Shown piece after piece: positions 16,389 to 27,768 of a DNA stretch of 58,943 bases (within the stretch, counting starts at the first letter, position 1; the number at the start of each line of letters is the position of its first letter). The stretch is from NCBI GenBank assembly GCA_003452935.1, contig DMMY01000008.1, forward strand, positions 1-58,943. Reading direction: 5' to 3'. A program made the translations under genes and the position numbers. Source of the DNA: Elusimicrobiota bacterium. Its GTDB lineage: Bacteria > Elusimicrobiota > Elusimicrobia > UBA1565 > UBA9628. The notes below the pieces were generated by a model. It did not search any database. It saw only the letters and a program-made list of their open reading frames with translations, and was not told where the DNA came from.

Positions 16389-17153
16389 CTATTTCAACAG
16401 CGCCGAGGCGAACACGAACTCAAAGCCCTCGGCCTGGAGCTTGGGCACCTCCGTCTCCACGCACTGCAGGGTGCCCCGGTAGTAATGATGGCCGATCGCC
16501 ATGGCCGAGCCGCGTTTGCGCGCCAGGGCCGCGGCCCGGCGCAGCATCTTGGCGCAGAAAGCCGCGTCATTGTAATGCCCCGGCTCCTCCAGGAAAAAAT
16601 CATTGGCCGCCCAGCGCAGGCCGGCTTTGCGCGCCTCGTCGTAAGCCGCGCTCTTGGGCGCGGCCTTGCTGTCTAGGAAATACACCCCCTGGGGCTTGAT
16701 CTCGGCCATGAAAGCCGCCATGAGCGGCCGGTTCATGGTCGCCTTGTAGGAACGGTGCGTGTTGATCCCGGCGGGGCCCGGGATGTCCCGAAAGCACTTG
16801 GCCAGGAGCTTGCGCACCTTGTCCAAGTCCGAGCCGGAAACGCGATCCTTGGGCAAGTCCAGGGACAGGAACGGGTCGAAGGGGAAGTGGATGATCAGCT
16901 CGTGGCCCGCCGACTTGACGGCCTGGGCCGCGGCCTTGGTGCGCGGAGACTCCGGCATGACCGCGAACGTGATGGGAAACCCTATCGCCATCCAGGCCTC
17001 GTCCTTCGGAGTCGTGGCATAGTTCAGGCCGAAGTCGTCGATGACCACGGCGATGCGCGGTTTTTCAGCGGCGGCCAAGGGGACGCCGTCGCCGGAGGAG
17101 GCGGCGGCAGGCAAAACCCCCAGCAGAAGCGCCAGCAGGATTTTATCGCTCAT
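16389..17153 (-). CDS. Divergent polysaccharide deacetylase family protein (YibQ-like)
   Basis: A 254-residue exported protein with a signal peptide (MSDKILLALLLGVLPAAAS). It matches the divergent polysaccharide deacetylase family (DUF610/YibQ): IAVVIDDFGLN with the metal-site Asp pair, ITFAVMPESP, LIIHFPFDP, a THRSYKATMNRPLMAAFM segment and YFLDSKAAPKSAAYDEARKAG, then NDFFLEE. Family members are periplasmic and linked to envelope or division proteins, but their substrate is uncertain. In this protein the His of the usual NHMGS segment appears as THRS. It is downstream of the PfkB kinase with a 104-base gap. Confidence 0.85.
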   Translation of the reverse strand: MSDKILLALLLGVLPAAASSGDGVPLAAAEKPRIAVVIDDFGLNYATTPKDEAWMAIGFPITFAVMPESPRTKAAAQAVKSAGHELIIHFPFDPFLSLDLPKDRVSGSDLDKVRKLLAKCFRDIPGPAGINTHRSYKATMNRPLMAAFMAEIKPQGVYFLDSKAAPKSAAYDEARKAGLRWAANDFFLEEPGHYNDAAFCAKMLRRAAALARKRGSAMAIGHHYYRGTLQCVETEVPKLQAEGFEFVFASALLK

Positions 17154-17257
17154 ATTTCTCCCCGCCTGGAGGGAACCTCGAGGTCAAGGCCGGCGACCGC
17201 GGCCAGGTCCCCGAATTTCCTGACCAAGCCGCGTATTTCGATGCCCCGCACGGCGAT

Positions 17258-18208
17258 CTATCGGGAGAAGAGCACTCGCGGCTTGATCGCGGAGCCGTTG
17301 TGGGGAACTTGCAGGGCGTCGCAAAACTCGGCGAACCGATCCTCCAGACAGGAGCGCCTGAGATTTTCCAGGCGCCGCGTGCTGAAGTCCTCGACGTTGA
17401 AGGAGGCCAGGGCCGTGCCGTAAAGCATGGCGCGTTTGAGGTGCACGACATCCCCGTAGTCGCCCGCCGCGGTCAAATAGCCCATGAACCCGCCGGCAAA
17501 GGTATCCCCGGCTCCGGTCGGATCTTTGACCGACTCCACGGGATAGGCCGGAAACGCGTAGAACTGGTTGTCGACCTTCATCAGCGCCCCATGCTCGCCT
17601 TTCTTGACCACCACGACCTTGGGCCCCCAGTGCGAGATGACGCGCGCCGCGGCGAGAGCCGTGGGCTGGCGGGAGAGGATCTTAGCCTCCTCCTCATTGA
17701 CAAAAAAGATGTTCACGCGCGAGAGCAGGCGTCTCAGAGCCTCGGGCTTGGACGTGATCCAATAATTCATGGTGTCGCAAGCCACCAGCGCCGGACCGCT
17801 CATCTGATTGAGCACCTGGGACTGGAGATCGGGGTCGATGTTGGCCAAAAACACCACGCGGGATTTTTTCTGCGCCGAAGTCAACCGAGGGCGGAACTTG
17901 GCGAAGACATTGAGATGCGTGGCCAGGGTCTTCGCGTCGGAGAGGTCCTTGCCGAACTTGCCCACCCAGCGGAAAGTCTTGCCGGGAAGCTCCTTGAGGC
18001 CGCCCAGGTCTATGCCTTTCTCGGCCAGCATGTGGCGATGCTCCTTGGGGAAGTCCTTGCCGATAACCCCGACCACCGACACGCGGGCGAAGTGCCGGGC
18101 GGCCAGGGAAAAATAAACGGCCGAACCCCCCAAGGCTTCCTTGCTCTCGCCCCAAAGGGTCCTGACCGAATCCAGAGCCACGGAACCGACCACCACTATG
18201 GAATCCAC
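17258..18208 (-). CDS. PfkB-family carbohydrate kinase
   Basis: A 316-residue ribokinase-fold kinase. The N-terminal GGSAVYFSLAARHF segment binds sugar, and the C-terminal DPTGAGDTFAGGF carries the anion hole and catalytic Asp. Residues about 135-160 (ALVACDTMNYWI) resemble ribokinase-type sugar kinases of unassigned substrate. The start is GTG at 18208, following a GGGAGG ribosome-binding site. A rho-independent terminator lies directly upstream, so the kinase probably has its own promoter or depends on read-through. The exact substrate (ribose, fructose, adenosine or another) cannot be told from the sequence. Confidence 0.9.
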   Translation of the reverse strand: MDSIVVVGSVALDSVRTLWGESKEALGGSAVYFSLAARHFARVSVVGVIGKDFPKEHRHMLAEKGIDLGGLKELPGKTFRWVGKFGKDLSDAKTLATHLNVFAKFRPRLTSAQKKSRVVFLANIDPDLQSQVLNQMSGPALVACDTMNYWITSKPEALRRLLSRVNIFFVNEEEAKILSRQPTALAAARVISHWGPKVVVVKKGEHGALMKVDNQFYAFPAYPVESVKDPTGAGDTFAGGFMGYLTAAGDYGDVVHLKRAMLYGTALASFNVEDFSTRRLENLRRSCLEDRFAEFCDALQVPHNGSAIKPRVLFSR

Positions 18209-18219
18209 GCGAACCTCCC

Positions 18220-18253
18220 AAAAATCGCCATGGCCTGTTTTCGGCCATGGCGA
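18220..18253 (-). terminator. Rho-independent terminator after the SurA-like gene
   Basis: Perfect 11-bp inverted repeat (18225-18235 and 18243-18253; TCGCCATGGCC pairs with GGCCATGGCGA) with a 7-base loop. On the minus strand a TTTTT run follows at 18224-18220. It separates the M23-bactofilin-SurA-like transcript from the PfkB gene. Confidence 0.85.
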
Positions 18254-18295
18254 TCGCCTTTGAGAAACTTATCCGATCATCATTCTGCGGCCGGC

Positions 18296-19108
18296 TTACA
18301 TCCCGCTCTCTCGCTGCTCCAGGAAGGTGCGGATCTCCACCTGGGTCGCGAGCTGGCGCAGGAAGAAATTGATCAATTCCAGGGCCCGCTGCTGCTGGGC
18401 CCTGCCCGCGACGGACGCCTTGCGCTGCTGGAAATAGCGGTCCTTGAACTCGGCCGGACTTAGCTTCGCCAGCGCCGCCGTCTCCGCAGAAGGGTTCTTT
18501 TTTGCCCGGGCCTCTTGATAAACCTTCAGGGCCTTTTCATAGTCCTGCGCGGCCTCCGCACGGTCCTTGGCGTTGAGCTCGGAGAGCTCCGCCGGGGTGA
18601 GCTTGGCGGCCTGGAATATAAGCTGCTTGAGCCGGTTGGCCTTGAGGTTGCGCCGGCGCATCTCCTCGTAGCCCTGGGGCGTCTCGCGGAACACGGTCCG
18701 CAGCGCGCGGTAATAGACCTGAGGGTTGAACTCGCCGTTGGATTGGAAAGCCGGCGTGCTGCGGATATCGCGCGCCAGGTCCTCGTCGGTCACGACGATC
18801 CCCATCTCCTCGGCCTTGGCCAGCAGCAGCTCATCGACGATCATGTCGCGCATGAGGCCGACCTTGGTTTCCTTGATCATGTCGTCGGTGACATCCACGT
18901 TCTGGCTGCGCAGGCGATCGAGATAATTATTGACCTGGGCGTTGAAGCGTGAGTAAGGGATCTTGGAGGAACCCACCGAGGCCACGGCCTCGCTCATGTC
19001 CCGGCTGGTGAAAAAGTAGCCTCCCAAGCCCACGAAGGTGCCCAGGAGGAAAATGACGATGACGGCTATGAAGAGCGTGCGCCGGTGACGCCGCAGGAAG
19101 GAGATCAC
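18296..19108 (-). CDS. SurA/PpiD N-terminal-domain periplasmic chaperone-like protein
   Basis: A 270-residue protein with a short basic N-terminus and one anchor helix (about residues 11-33, LFIAVIVIFLLGTFVGLGGYFF). A SurA_N/PpiD-type domain follows: VASVGSSKIPYSRFNAQVNNYLDRL, MRDMIVDELLLAKAEEMGIVVTDEDLARDI, FNPQVYYRALRTVF. The C-terminal half is long charged helix. No parvulin PPIase domain is seen, so it is more a chaperone or scaffold than an isomerase. It overlaps the bactofilin stop by four bases (ATGA), suggesting coupled translation and a joint envelope role. Confidence 0.82.
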   Translation of the reverse strand: MISFLRRHRRTLFIAVIVIFLLGTFVGLGGYFFTSRDMSEAVASVGSSKIPYSRFNAQVNNYLDRLRSQNVDVTDDMIKETKVGLMRDMIVDELLLAKAEEMGIVVTDEDLARDIRSTPAFQSNGEFNPQVYYRALRTVFRETPQGYEEMRRRNLKANRLKQLIFQAAKLTPAELSELNAKDRAEAAQDYEKALKVYQEARAKKNPSAETAALAKLSPAEFKDRYFQQRKASVAGRAQQQRALELINFFLRQLATQVEIRTFLEQRESGM

Positions 19109-19512
19109 AGGGACTCTTCCCCGCGGGAATGCGCGCCGACCAGAAGCTCGGCGGCCTCGGCCGCGCGCATGGTGCAGCTGCCTTCGAACACGGCCCCGTC
19201 CTCCACCCGCAGATTGGGAGTGCGGACGTTGCCCGTCAGTCGGGCATGGGCCAGGATCTCAACGTGCCGGGACGCGACCACGTCGCCCTCGATCTGCCCG
19301 GCCACGGACAGGGATTCGGCGGCCACGTTGCCCTTGATGCGGCCCTTCTTGCCAATCTCCACGGACGCGGCGTCCGTGATGTCGCCCTCCACGACGCCTT
19401 CCACGCGCAGTGAGCCCTTGGCCGCCAGCATGCCGTGGACATAGGCTTCCTCGCCGATCAGGGTCATGGATTCGCGGCTGTCGAATTTCTCGCCTTTCTT
19501 GGTGTCGAACAT
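19105..19512 (-). CDS. Bactofilin family cytoskeletal protein
   Basis: A 135-residue bactofilin (polymer-forming, DUF583). The core is a right-handed beta-helix with short repeated turns: VEGVVEGDITDAASVEIGKKGRIKGNV, AESLSVAGQIEGDV, VEILAHARLTGNV, LRVEDGAVFEGSC. It lacks a membrane segment, as usual. It lies nine bases after an M23 peptidase gene; bactofilins are commonly paired with M23 peptidases and locate them to control cell curvature or stalks (known for Helicobacter CcmA and Caulobacter BacA). The same pairing here supports a cell-shape role. Confidence 0.93.
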   Translation of the reverse strand: MFDTKKGEKFDSRESMTLIGEEAYVHGMLAAKGSLRVEGVVEGDITDAASVEIGKKGRIKGNVAAESLSVAGQIEGDVVASRHVEILAHARLTGNVRTPNLRVEDGAVFEGSCTMRAAEAAELLVGAHSRGEESL

Positions 19513-19521
19513 GTCGTTTTT

Positions 19522-20517
19522 TTATCGTCCCATGGCCTGGACATGCGGCTGTTGAGCCGAGCCCAGGAGTTCGCCCGCGGAGCGGACTTTAAGATAGATC
19601 ATAGGGTTGACGGGCCGGCCGTGCCGCCATATCTCATAATGCAAATGGGCTCCGGTCGAGCGCCCGGTGGTGCCCATGAAGCCGATGACCTGTCCGCGCG
19701 TCACGCGCTCGCCGGTCTTGACCACGGACTTGGAAGTGTGGCCGTAAAGCGTGGAAATGCCGTAACCGTGATCTATGACGACCATCTGCCCATAGCCGTA
19801 GGACCAGCCCGCGTAGCGGACCGTTCCGTTGGCCGTGGCATAGATGAGCGTATCGGGCTTGTTGGCGATGTCCACGCCCTGGTGATACTCCCCGACGTCT
19901 CCCTCCGAACGCTGCATGGGAGAGATGCGGTAGCCGAACAGGGACGTGAGCTGCCCCGAAGTCGGCCACGCGGCCGGGGTGGCGTGCAGAAGGCTGCGCT
20001 GGTTTCCGATATACCAGGCGATCTCCTGGAAACTGGCCAGCCGCTTGCGCGACTCCTCGCGCAGCGCCTCGATCTGCCGCCGCCAGTCGGACTGCCGCAC
20101 GCCGGCGGGATCGATGGCCAGCAGCCGTCTCAGGGAGAGGCGGTCCGCCGCGCTGGGCCCGCCCACGGCGGTCTCGCCGGGCACGATATCCTCGCGGTGG
20201 GAGAGGCTCAACAGCATGCGCAGCTGGCGGTCCGTGGACTGGGCGATGTCCAGGATCTCGCGGGACTTCTCCATCTCCTGGGCCAGGTAGCTCATCTTGG
20301 CCAGCATGACCTGGTTGTCCGCCTTGGTGATCCAGTAATCGATATGGCGGCCGCAAAGGAAGCCCGCCCAAATCGTGACGCCGGACCAGAGAGCCATGCA
20401 GAAAAGTCCGAAAGCCACGGTGCATTGCCAGCGCCACGGCTTAACGGCCGTGGGCGGGATGACCATGACCGTGATCCTGCGGTTGAGAGTTTCCTTAAGC
20501 CTGGTGCCCAGTTCCAA
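19522..20517 (-). CDS. M23-family metallopeptidase (LytM domain)
   Basis: A 331-residue protein with one N-terminal membrane helix (about 30-55), a coiled-coil stretch (about 60-110) and a C-terminal LytM/M23 domain. The zinc and catalytic residues are visible: H-x3-D in YHQGVDI, HGYGISTLYGH, and HLHYE near the end. It should cut peptidoglycan peptide cross-links in the periplasm. The coiled coil and anchor match shape-determining M23 peptidases that work with bactofilins. First gene of the minus-strand operon and preceded by an excellent sigma70-like promoter. Confidence 0.93.
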   Translation of the reverse strand: MELGTRLKETLNRRITVMVIPPTAVKPWRWQCTVAFGLFCMALWSGVTIWAGFLCGRHIDYWITKADNQVMLAKMSYLAQEMEKSREILDIAQSTDRQLRMLLSLSHREDIVPGETAVGGPSAADRLSLRRLLAIDPAGVRQSDWRRQIEALREESRKRLASFQEIAWYIGNQRSLLHATPAAWPTSGQLTSLFGYRISPMQRSEGDVGEYHQGVDIANKPDTLIYATANGTVRYAGWSYGYGQMVVIDHGYGISTLYGHTSKSVVKTGERVTRGQVIGFMGTTGRSTGAHLHYEIWRHGRPVNPMIYLKVRSAGELLGSAQQPHVQAMGR

Positions 20518-20543
20518 GGGAGTTCCGGTTTTTTACGCAAGAT

Positions 20544-20572
20544 GTTATAACAGAACAATCGTCAACTGTCAA
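20544..20572 (-). promoter_or_regulatory. Sigma70-type promoter for the M23-bactofilin operon
   Basis: On the minus strand TTGACA (20572-20567) is followed after exactly 17 bases by TATAAC (20549-20544). The M23 gene starts 26 bases further downstream at 20517. The -35 box is a full consensus match and the spacing is ideal. Confidence 0.75.
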
Positions 20573-20595
20573 TGCCGAATGCCTTCAATTCATAG

Positions 20596-20601
20596 TATAA
20601 T
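20596..20601 (+). promoter_or_regulatory. -10 element (TATAAT) of alaS
   Basis: A perfect TATAAT lies 13 bases before the alaS ATG at 20615, which predicts a leader of only about 7 bases. The -35 region at 17-base spacing (20573-20578) is poor. No Shine-Dalgarno sequence is present. Confidence 0.5.
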
Positions 20602-20614
20602 TGCTCACATTTCC

Positions 20615-23281
<2,667 letters not shown>

Positions 23282-23283
23282 AG

Positions 23284-23967
23284 TCAGCGCCGGCTGAAAA
23301 GCCAGCAATCGAAAAGCATGACGCCGCAGACATTGAGCCCGAAAGCCCAGTTCCAGAACAACAGCCCGCAGCCCAAGAAAAAGAACACCAGCTCCAGACG
23401 CAGCCACGACCGCAGAGGCGAACCCAAGGCCCCGGCGGCCCTTCCCCCCCGAGCCGCGTCCTTGGCATGAATCAGGCGGGTCTTGATCTCGTCGAGCTCA
23501 TGGGCGGGCAAAGCCCGATCGCAGAGTCGATGGGCGAGATAATAGTGCCGCCAAGCTTCGTCATAAAAACCCCGGCTCTCGTAGACCTTGGCCTTGCCCC
23601 AGTATGCCGCGGCGTTGTTGGCGTCGTCGAGTATCATCTTGTCGGCATGCCTTAGTTCCTCGTCATTCTCCGCGCGCAACAGCCGGGCCTCGCCCCATTC
23701 CTGGGCCGCGGTCTGGTAGAAGAGAATGGCCAACGACGCCGGCAGGATCAAGGCGCCCCAGACCGAAAACAGGCTCAGAAGAAACCCGGACACGGGCAGG
23801 GCCAATCCGAACAGGATGAACCAGCCGTCCGATATATCCCGATCCCCCCGCTGCTTAACGTGGATGAAGGCCCAAAACGAGGCCAGGGAAACCAAGCCGT
23901 AGACCATCAGGCCTAAATAGGCGCCGATCAGGAAGATATTCTGAGGTGCGTCGGGGCAAAATCCCAT
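23284..23967 (-). CDS. Membrane protein with a TPR-like segment, function unknown
   Basis: A 227-residue protein with hydrophobic helices at about residues 10-35, 47-62 and 64-86, a cytosolic or periplasmic TPR-like stretch (about 95-165: AAYWGKAKVYESRGFYDEAWRHYYLAHRL), and a last hydrophobic region (about 190-222). TPR repeats bind other proteins, so it may be a scaffold, but no specific family is recognised. It is convergent with alaS, two bases apart, and lies downstream of the GH31 gene on the same strand (80-base gap). Confidence 0.7.
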   Translation of the reverse strand: MGFCPDAPQNIFLIGAYLGLMVYGLVSLASFWAFIHVKQRGDRDISDGWFILFGLALPVSGFLLSLFSVWGALILPASLAILFYQTAAQEWGEARLLRAENDEELRHADKMILDDANNAAAYWGKAKVYESRGFYDEAWRHYYLAHRLCDRALPAHELDEIKTRLIHAKDAARGGRAAGALGSPLRSWLRLELVFFFLGCGLLFWNWAFGLNVCGVMLFDCWLFSRR

Positions 23968-24046
23968 GGCCGTATGCGCCTGTATTATACCTGATCAAAA
24001 TCAGCAATGCCTAGCCGCGCTCGGAGGCGGGTCGTTTGCCCCGGGG

Positions 24047-26545
24047 TTAACGAAGGCTGATGCGGTGGGCCTTTCCGTCGTCCTTTATGGTCACGGACAA
24101 GGCTTTGCCGTCTTGGCGCCAACCGGCCGCGGGCATGACCTTGCCGTCCAGCAGCGCCTGCTTGACGGCCCCGTCGGTCCGGAGGTTGAAAACCAAATGC
24201 CGCGGCCCGGGGTCGTAGCCGCCTTGCGGCGCGGCCAAGGCGATTTGCCAAGCGCCGCCGGATCGGGACACATCCACGGAAGTGCGCCGGAAAACGCCCT
24301 TTTTGTAGTCCGGACTGACGCCGTCATCCTCATACCACGAGGCGGACGCCCGTCCTTTCTCGTCCGGATATATCTCCAAGGTCAATGGATCAACCGGCTT
24401 TTCCCCCACATAATTCATTTCCGGACCCATGGGGATGATCGCGCCGGCCCGGACAAACAGCGGCACGGTTTCCAATGGCGCTTCAACGCGCACCACCTTG
24501 CCGCCGGCCCGCCTGGCTCCGGTCCAATAGTCATACCAAGAACCGGCGGGCAGATAGACCGGCCGCGCGGTCGCTCCGGCGGCGAGCACGGGCGCGGCCA
24601 GCAGGTCGTCGCCGATCATAAACTGGTCGTCGAGAGTCAAGGCGCTTGGGTCGCCTTGATAGTTGAGCAACAGCGGACGAAAAAACGGCACGCCAGTGCG
24701 ATGGGCCTGTTCCAAAACGGTATAGAGGAACGGCAAAAGACGATAGCGCAGTTTCAGGTACCTGCGGATTATGTCCTCGTAATGCTTGCCGAAGCGCCAA
24801 GGCTCCTGGTCATTGCCGTTGGATATCTTATGGTTGCGGCAAAAAGGCGTCAGGAAGCTGAGCTGATACCAACGCGCGAGCAATTCTCCGTCAGAGCGGC
24901 CCTGGAAACCGCCGGTGTCCGTGCCTACGAACGGCTCTCCGGAAAGGCCCAATGTTTGCAGCATGGGCAGGCTCAAGGCCAACGTCTCCCAGGTGCTGGT
25001 GGTGTCGCCGGTCCACATGGTGGAGTATCTTTGTATTCCGGCATAGCCCGCCCGGGTAATGACATAAGGTCGCCGCTCCGGAGCCAGGCGCTCCAAACCC
25101 TCGTAGGTGGCTTTGGCCATCAAGAGCGCGAAAATGTTGCGATTCTTGGCATGCGTAGAGCGCTCGCCCGCATCATGGTAGACAACGGACATCTGTTTTT
25201 CTCCGGTCCGGTCCTTGAAGTCAGCCGGCTCGTTCATGTCGTTCCAAATTCCCGCCACCCCGTAATCCAGGTAGGCCCTGTGCAAATCCCCCCACCAGCG
25301 CGAGGCCGCAGGCAGCGAATAATCCACGAAAACGCTCTCTCCCGGCCAAACCTCGCCGATGTAGAGGCTGCCGTCGCGGCGCTTGAGGAAATAGCCGTTG
25401 GCCAGGCCCTGGTCATATGCATAGTAGTTGTCGTCCTGCGGCGCGAGTTCGGGCCGCGGCGTCGCGGCCGCGGGCTTGGTCGGGGGCTGATATTTCACCC
25501 CGGGGTCCACTATGGTCACGACCTTGACGCCCTGCTGCCTGAGCCGGCTGAGCAGGCCCAAAGGATCGGGAAAGAACTTAGGGTCCCAGGTGAACACCCG
25601 GTAGCCGTTCATGTAATGTATATCGAGGTGCACGGCGTCAAGCGGCAGGTCCTCTTCGCGGTAGCGGCGCGCTATTTCCTCGACCAGGGCGTCCGGGTAA
25701 TAGCTCCAGCGGCTCTGCTGATGACCCAGCGTCCACCTGGGCGGCAAGGGCATGTGACCGGTCAAATCCGCGTAACGACCCAGAATTTTCTTCATGCCCG
25801 GACCTTGGAAAAAATAATAATTCATCTCTCCGCCCTCGGCCGCGAAAGAGGAGTAGCGCTGATCGCTTTGGCCAAAATCAAAATGACCGCGAAAACTGTT
25901 GTCGAAGAAAATGCCGTAGGCCGCGCCCTGGAGCCAGCCCATGTAAAACGGGACGCTCTGATAGATCGGATCCGTGCCTTCGCCGTAGCCGGGGGTGTCG
26001 CTGTTCCACATTTCAAAGCCGCCGCGGCGCTTGTCGAGCCGCGCCGCCTTCTCGCCCAGGCCGTAAAAATGCTCCTCCAGGCCGAATTTCTTCACCGCGG
26101 CCACGGCCGCGCCGTTGGGGTCATAAAGCATGGGTCGGCCGTCCGAGTTGATGGCCCGGTGAGTCTTGGGGTCGCGGAACTCTATAAGCAAAGGCTGGCG
26201 CTGCACGGAAATCTCCAACTCATCCGTCAGTATCAAGAAACGATCCGTTCCCTCTTCAAGGCTCCAGGGCGTCATGTCCCAGGAAGTCCTGGCCACGGCC
26301 CAGGAGTGATCGGTCTCGGCGATGGGCTTGCGAAAAGCCGCGCGCACGCGCACCAAGTCCGGCGCCAAAACATAGACGCGCACCTGGGATTGGTCCGAGC
26401 ATGAAAAGGTTACCGCGCGATCGCTCTTGCTAAAGCTGGCCACAGGCCCGATCTCCGCGAGCGCGCCTAAGTTCATCGCCGCCCTGCCGACAGTTGGACT
26501 CAGCAGGCACAAAGCCGTTGCCGCCAGTTTTGTCATTGTTTTCAT
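24047..26545 (-). CDS. Glycoside hydrolase family 31 (alpha-glucosidase-like)
   Basis: An 832-residue exported enzyme with a signal peptide (MKTMTKLAATALCLLSPTVGRAA). After an N-terminal galactose-mutarotase-like domain (FYGLGEKAARLDKRRGGFEMWNSDTPGY) comes the GH31 barrel: DAVHLDIHYMNGYRVFTWDP, GIWNDMNEPADF (nucleophile Asp in WNDMNEP), TSTWETLALSLPMLQTLGLSGEPFVGTDTGGF (acid/base region). C-terminal beta-domains with ASWYEDDGVSPDYKKG resemble DUF5110. GH31 enzymes hydrolyse alpha-glucosides or alpha-xylosides; the exact substrate is not readable. Export suggests use of external or periplasmic oligosaccharides. Confidence 0.94.
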   Translation of the reverse strand: MKTMTKLAATALCLLSPTVGRAAMNLGALAEIGPVASFSKSDRAVTFSCSDQSQVRVYVLAPDLVRVRAAFRKPIAETDHSWAVARTSWDMTPWSLEEGTDRFLILTDELEISVQRQPLLIEFRDPKTHRAINSDGRPMLYDPNGAAVAAVKKFGLEEHFYGLGEKAARLDKRRGGFEMWNSDTPGYGEGTDPIYQSVPFYMGWLQGAAYGIFFDNSFRGHFDFGQSDQRYSSFAAEGGEMNYYFFQGPGMKKILGRYADLTGHMPLPPRWTLGHQQSRWSYYPDALVEEIARRYREEDLPLDAVHLDIHYMNGYRVFTWDPKFFPDPLGLLSRLRQQGVKVVTIVDPGVKYQPPTKPAAATPRPELAPQDDNYYAYDQGLANGYFLKRRDGSLYIGEVWPGESVFVDYSLPAASRWWGDLHRAYLDYGVAGIWNDMNEPADFKDRTGEKQMSVVYHDAGERSTHAKNRNIFALLMAKATYEGLERLAPERRPYVITRAGYAGIQRYSTMWTGDTTSTWETLALSLPMLQTLGLSGEPFVGTDTGGFQGRSDGELLARWYQLSFLTPFCRNHKISNGNDQEPWRFGKHYEDIIRRYLKLRYRLLPFLYTVLEQAHRTGVPFFRPLLLNYQGDPSALTLDDQFMIGDDLLAAPVLAAGATARPVYLPAGSWYDYWTGARRAGGKVVRVEAPLETVPLFVRAGAIIPMGPEMNYVGEKPVDPLTLEIYPDEKGRASASWYEDDGVSPDYKKGVFRRTSVDVSRSGGAWQIALAAPQGGYDPGPRHLVFNLRTDGAVKQALLDGKVMPAAGWRQDGKALSVTIKDDGKAHRISLR

Positions 26546-26640
26546 GGAAATATCTTAGCTTACTCCAGGCCGAGGTTTCCCCCAACATCCATCCGGCTGG
26601 GGATGAGACCCCGTTGTTCCATATGCCGGCCAGGATATAA

Positions 26641-26727
26641 CGCTATCCCCTGTCGCGGGCCAACGCGGCCCTGCAAGATCTCAAGGCAGGCAAGGTCAAC
26701 GGCACGGCGGTTTTGATCGCGCCCTAG
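26641..26727 (+). pseudogene. Relic: C-terminus of a zinc-type alcohol dehydrogenase
   Basis: Within the 308-base gap upstream of the GH31 gene, 28 codons before TAG read RYPLSRANAALQDLKAGK then VNGTAVLIAP. This is the hallmark end of MDR/zinc alcohol dehydrogenases (YPLEEANEAL..LKxGKxxGxAVLxP). A TAA directly precedes it in frame and no other part of the enzyme is present, so it is a gene remnant. The rest of the gap shows nothing recognisable. Confidence 0.6.
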
Positions 26728-26853
26728 GCCTTGCGGCCGATCCTCCCGGGCCTTATGCCCTGGGTCGCCTAGGCGAATTTGCCTTGTCCGCGTCAACTTC
26801 ATATATTATTTCGGGCTGACGACCTGAAGTCGTCCCGCCGGCAAGGAGTCGAG

Positions 26854-27648
26854 ATGAACAAGAACAACACGGTCCACCTTTACATGATCGTATTCCCCAA
26901 TAATGCTCTCGTCGCCTCCCAGCTTGATCCGGACCAATTCGCCGAGCACTACACCATCGGCAGCGCCAAGCACCACGAAGGGAAGGTCATCTTCGCGGAG
27001 ATTGATCCCCAATTCCGGGACCCATATTTCGACATCGATCATTACGTCTCCTTGACCGTGCCTCACAACGACGGCTCGCCCAAGAAGACGAAGTATGTCT
27101 CCTCCTACTCCGTTCTTGAGCACATAAAGCTCGCCGCGATCAAGAGCCTCTATCTAGTCACCGTCAACGGCAAGGCGCTGGAACTCAAAAGCAAGCCCTA
27201 TACCGCGCAAAATGAGCCCGGCCTGGTGCGCCTCTATCAGGAGATCACGCCGCTGTCGAACCTGGTGGCGTCCACCCTGGACCAGCGCGCGTTCGGGAAA
27301 TACATCACCACCGGCACCAAGTCGAAAGGCGCGCCGAAGGTATTCTTCACGCAGTACGAATTCGACATCGCGGCGTTCCTCAAGACGACCAAGCACGGCA
27401 ACATCAAGCTCTCTCCCATACCGGACACGAACCTCAACCGCCTTCTGGAGTACCTGACGGAGTTGGAGCACCAGCCCGACAAGAAGACGAAGACCATCAA
27501 CCTCATCTCTACGCTCTCCAAGGTCTCCTACAAGATCATCCGGCACGGATTCTGGTTCGCCGGGCCCGACGAGTTCCTCTTTTTCCCGATGCCTTCGATC
27601 GCGAAGCTCGAGCACGACCACTACGATTGGTGGCGCTTCGCCCATTAG
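26854..27648 (+). CDS. Conserved-looking protein of unknown function
   Basis: A 264-residue soluble protein. The ATG at 26854 follows an AAGGAG ribosome-binding site (26843-26848) at normal spacing; longer upstream frames lack one. There is no signal peptide or membrane helix. The sequence is rich in Lys, His and aromatic residues and mixes alpha and beta predictions (VHLYMIVFPNNALVASQL, HYDWWRFAH at the end). Codon use is less GC3-biased towards its end than that of neighbours but still GC-ending. No family is recognised. Its stop is two bases before the left copy of an inverted repeat (27651). Confidence 0.75.
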   Translation: MNKNNTVHLYMIVFPNNALVASQLDPDQFAEHYTIGSAKHHEGKVIFAEIDPQFRDPYFDIDHYVSLTVPHNDGSPKKTKYVSSYSVLEHIKLAAIKSLYLVTVNGKALELKSKPYTAQNEPGLVRLYQEITPLSNLVASTLDQRAFGKYITTGTKSKGAPKVFFTQYEFDIAAFLKTTKHGNIKLSPIPDTNLNRLLEYLTELEHQPDKKTKTINLISTLSKVSYKIIRHGFWFAGPDEFLFFPMPSIAKLEHDHYDWWRFAH

Positions 27649-27650
27649 GA

Positions 27651-27678
27651 TGCCAGACGTGAACTTACGGAACTTATT
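27651..27678 (+). repeat. Inverted repeat, left copy
   Basis: A 28-base sequence starting TGCCAGACGTGAACTT that recurs in inverse orientation at 29754-29781 with one mismatch. The similarity continues for a few bases beyond a 3-base indel (TTGGA). The pair encloses 2.1 kb holding a lipoprotein gene, a coiled-coil gene, a phosphoribosyltransferase gene and a small open frame. Confidence 0.8.
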
Positions 27679-27768
27679 GGACGGTCCTCGCTAGGCCGGT
27701 CTCATCAAACAGTTGATGGGGATTTGACGCCCCCGGGTCATCCTATTGACGAAAGGAGATGATCCGCC

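Noticed and set aside
23966..26404. 812-residue plus-strand open frame opposite the GH31 gene
   Set aside because: Antisense to a complete GH31 enzyme with signal peptide and catalytic motif; no recognisable domain in the shadow.
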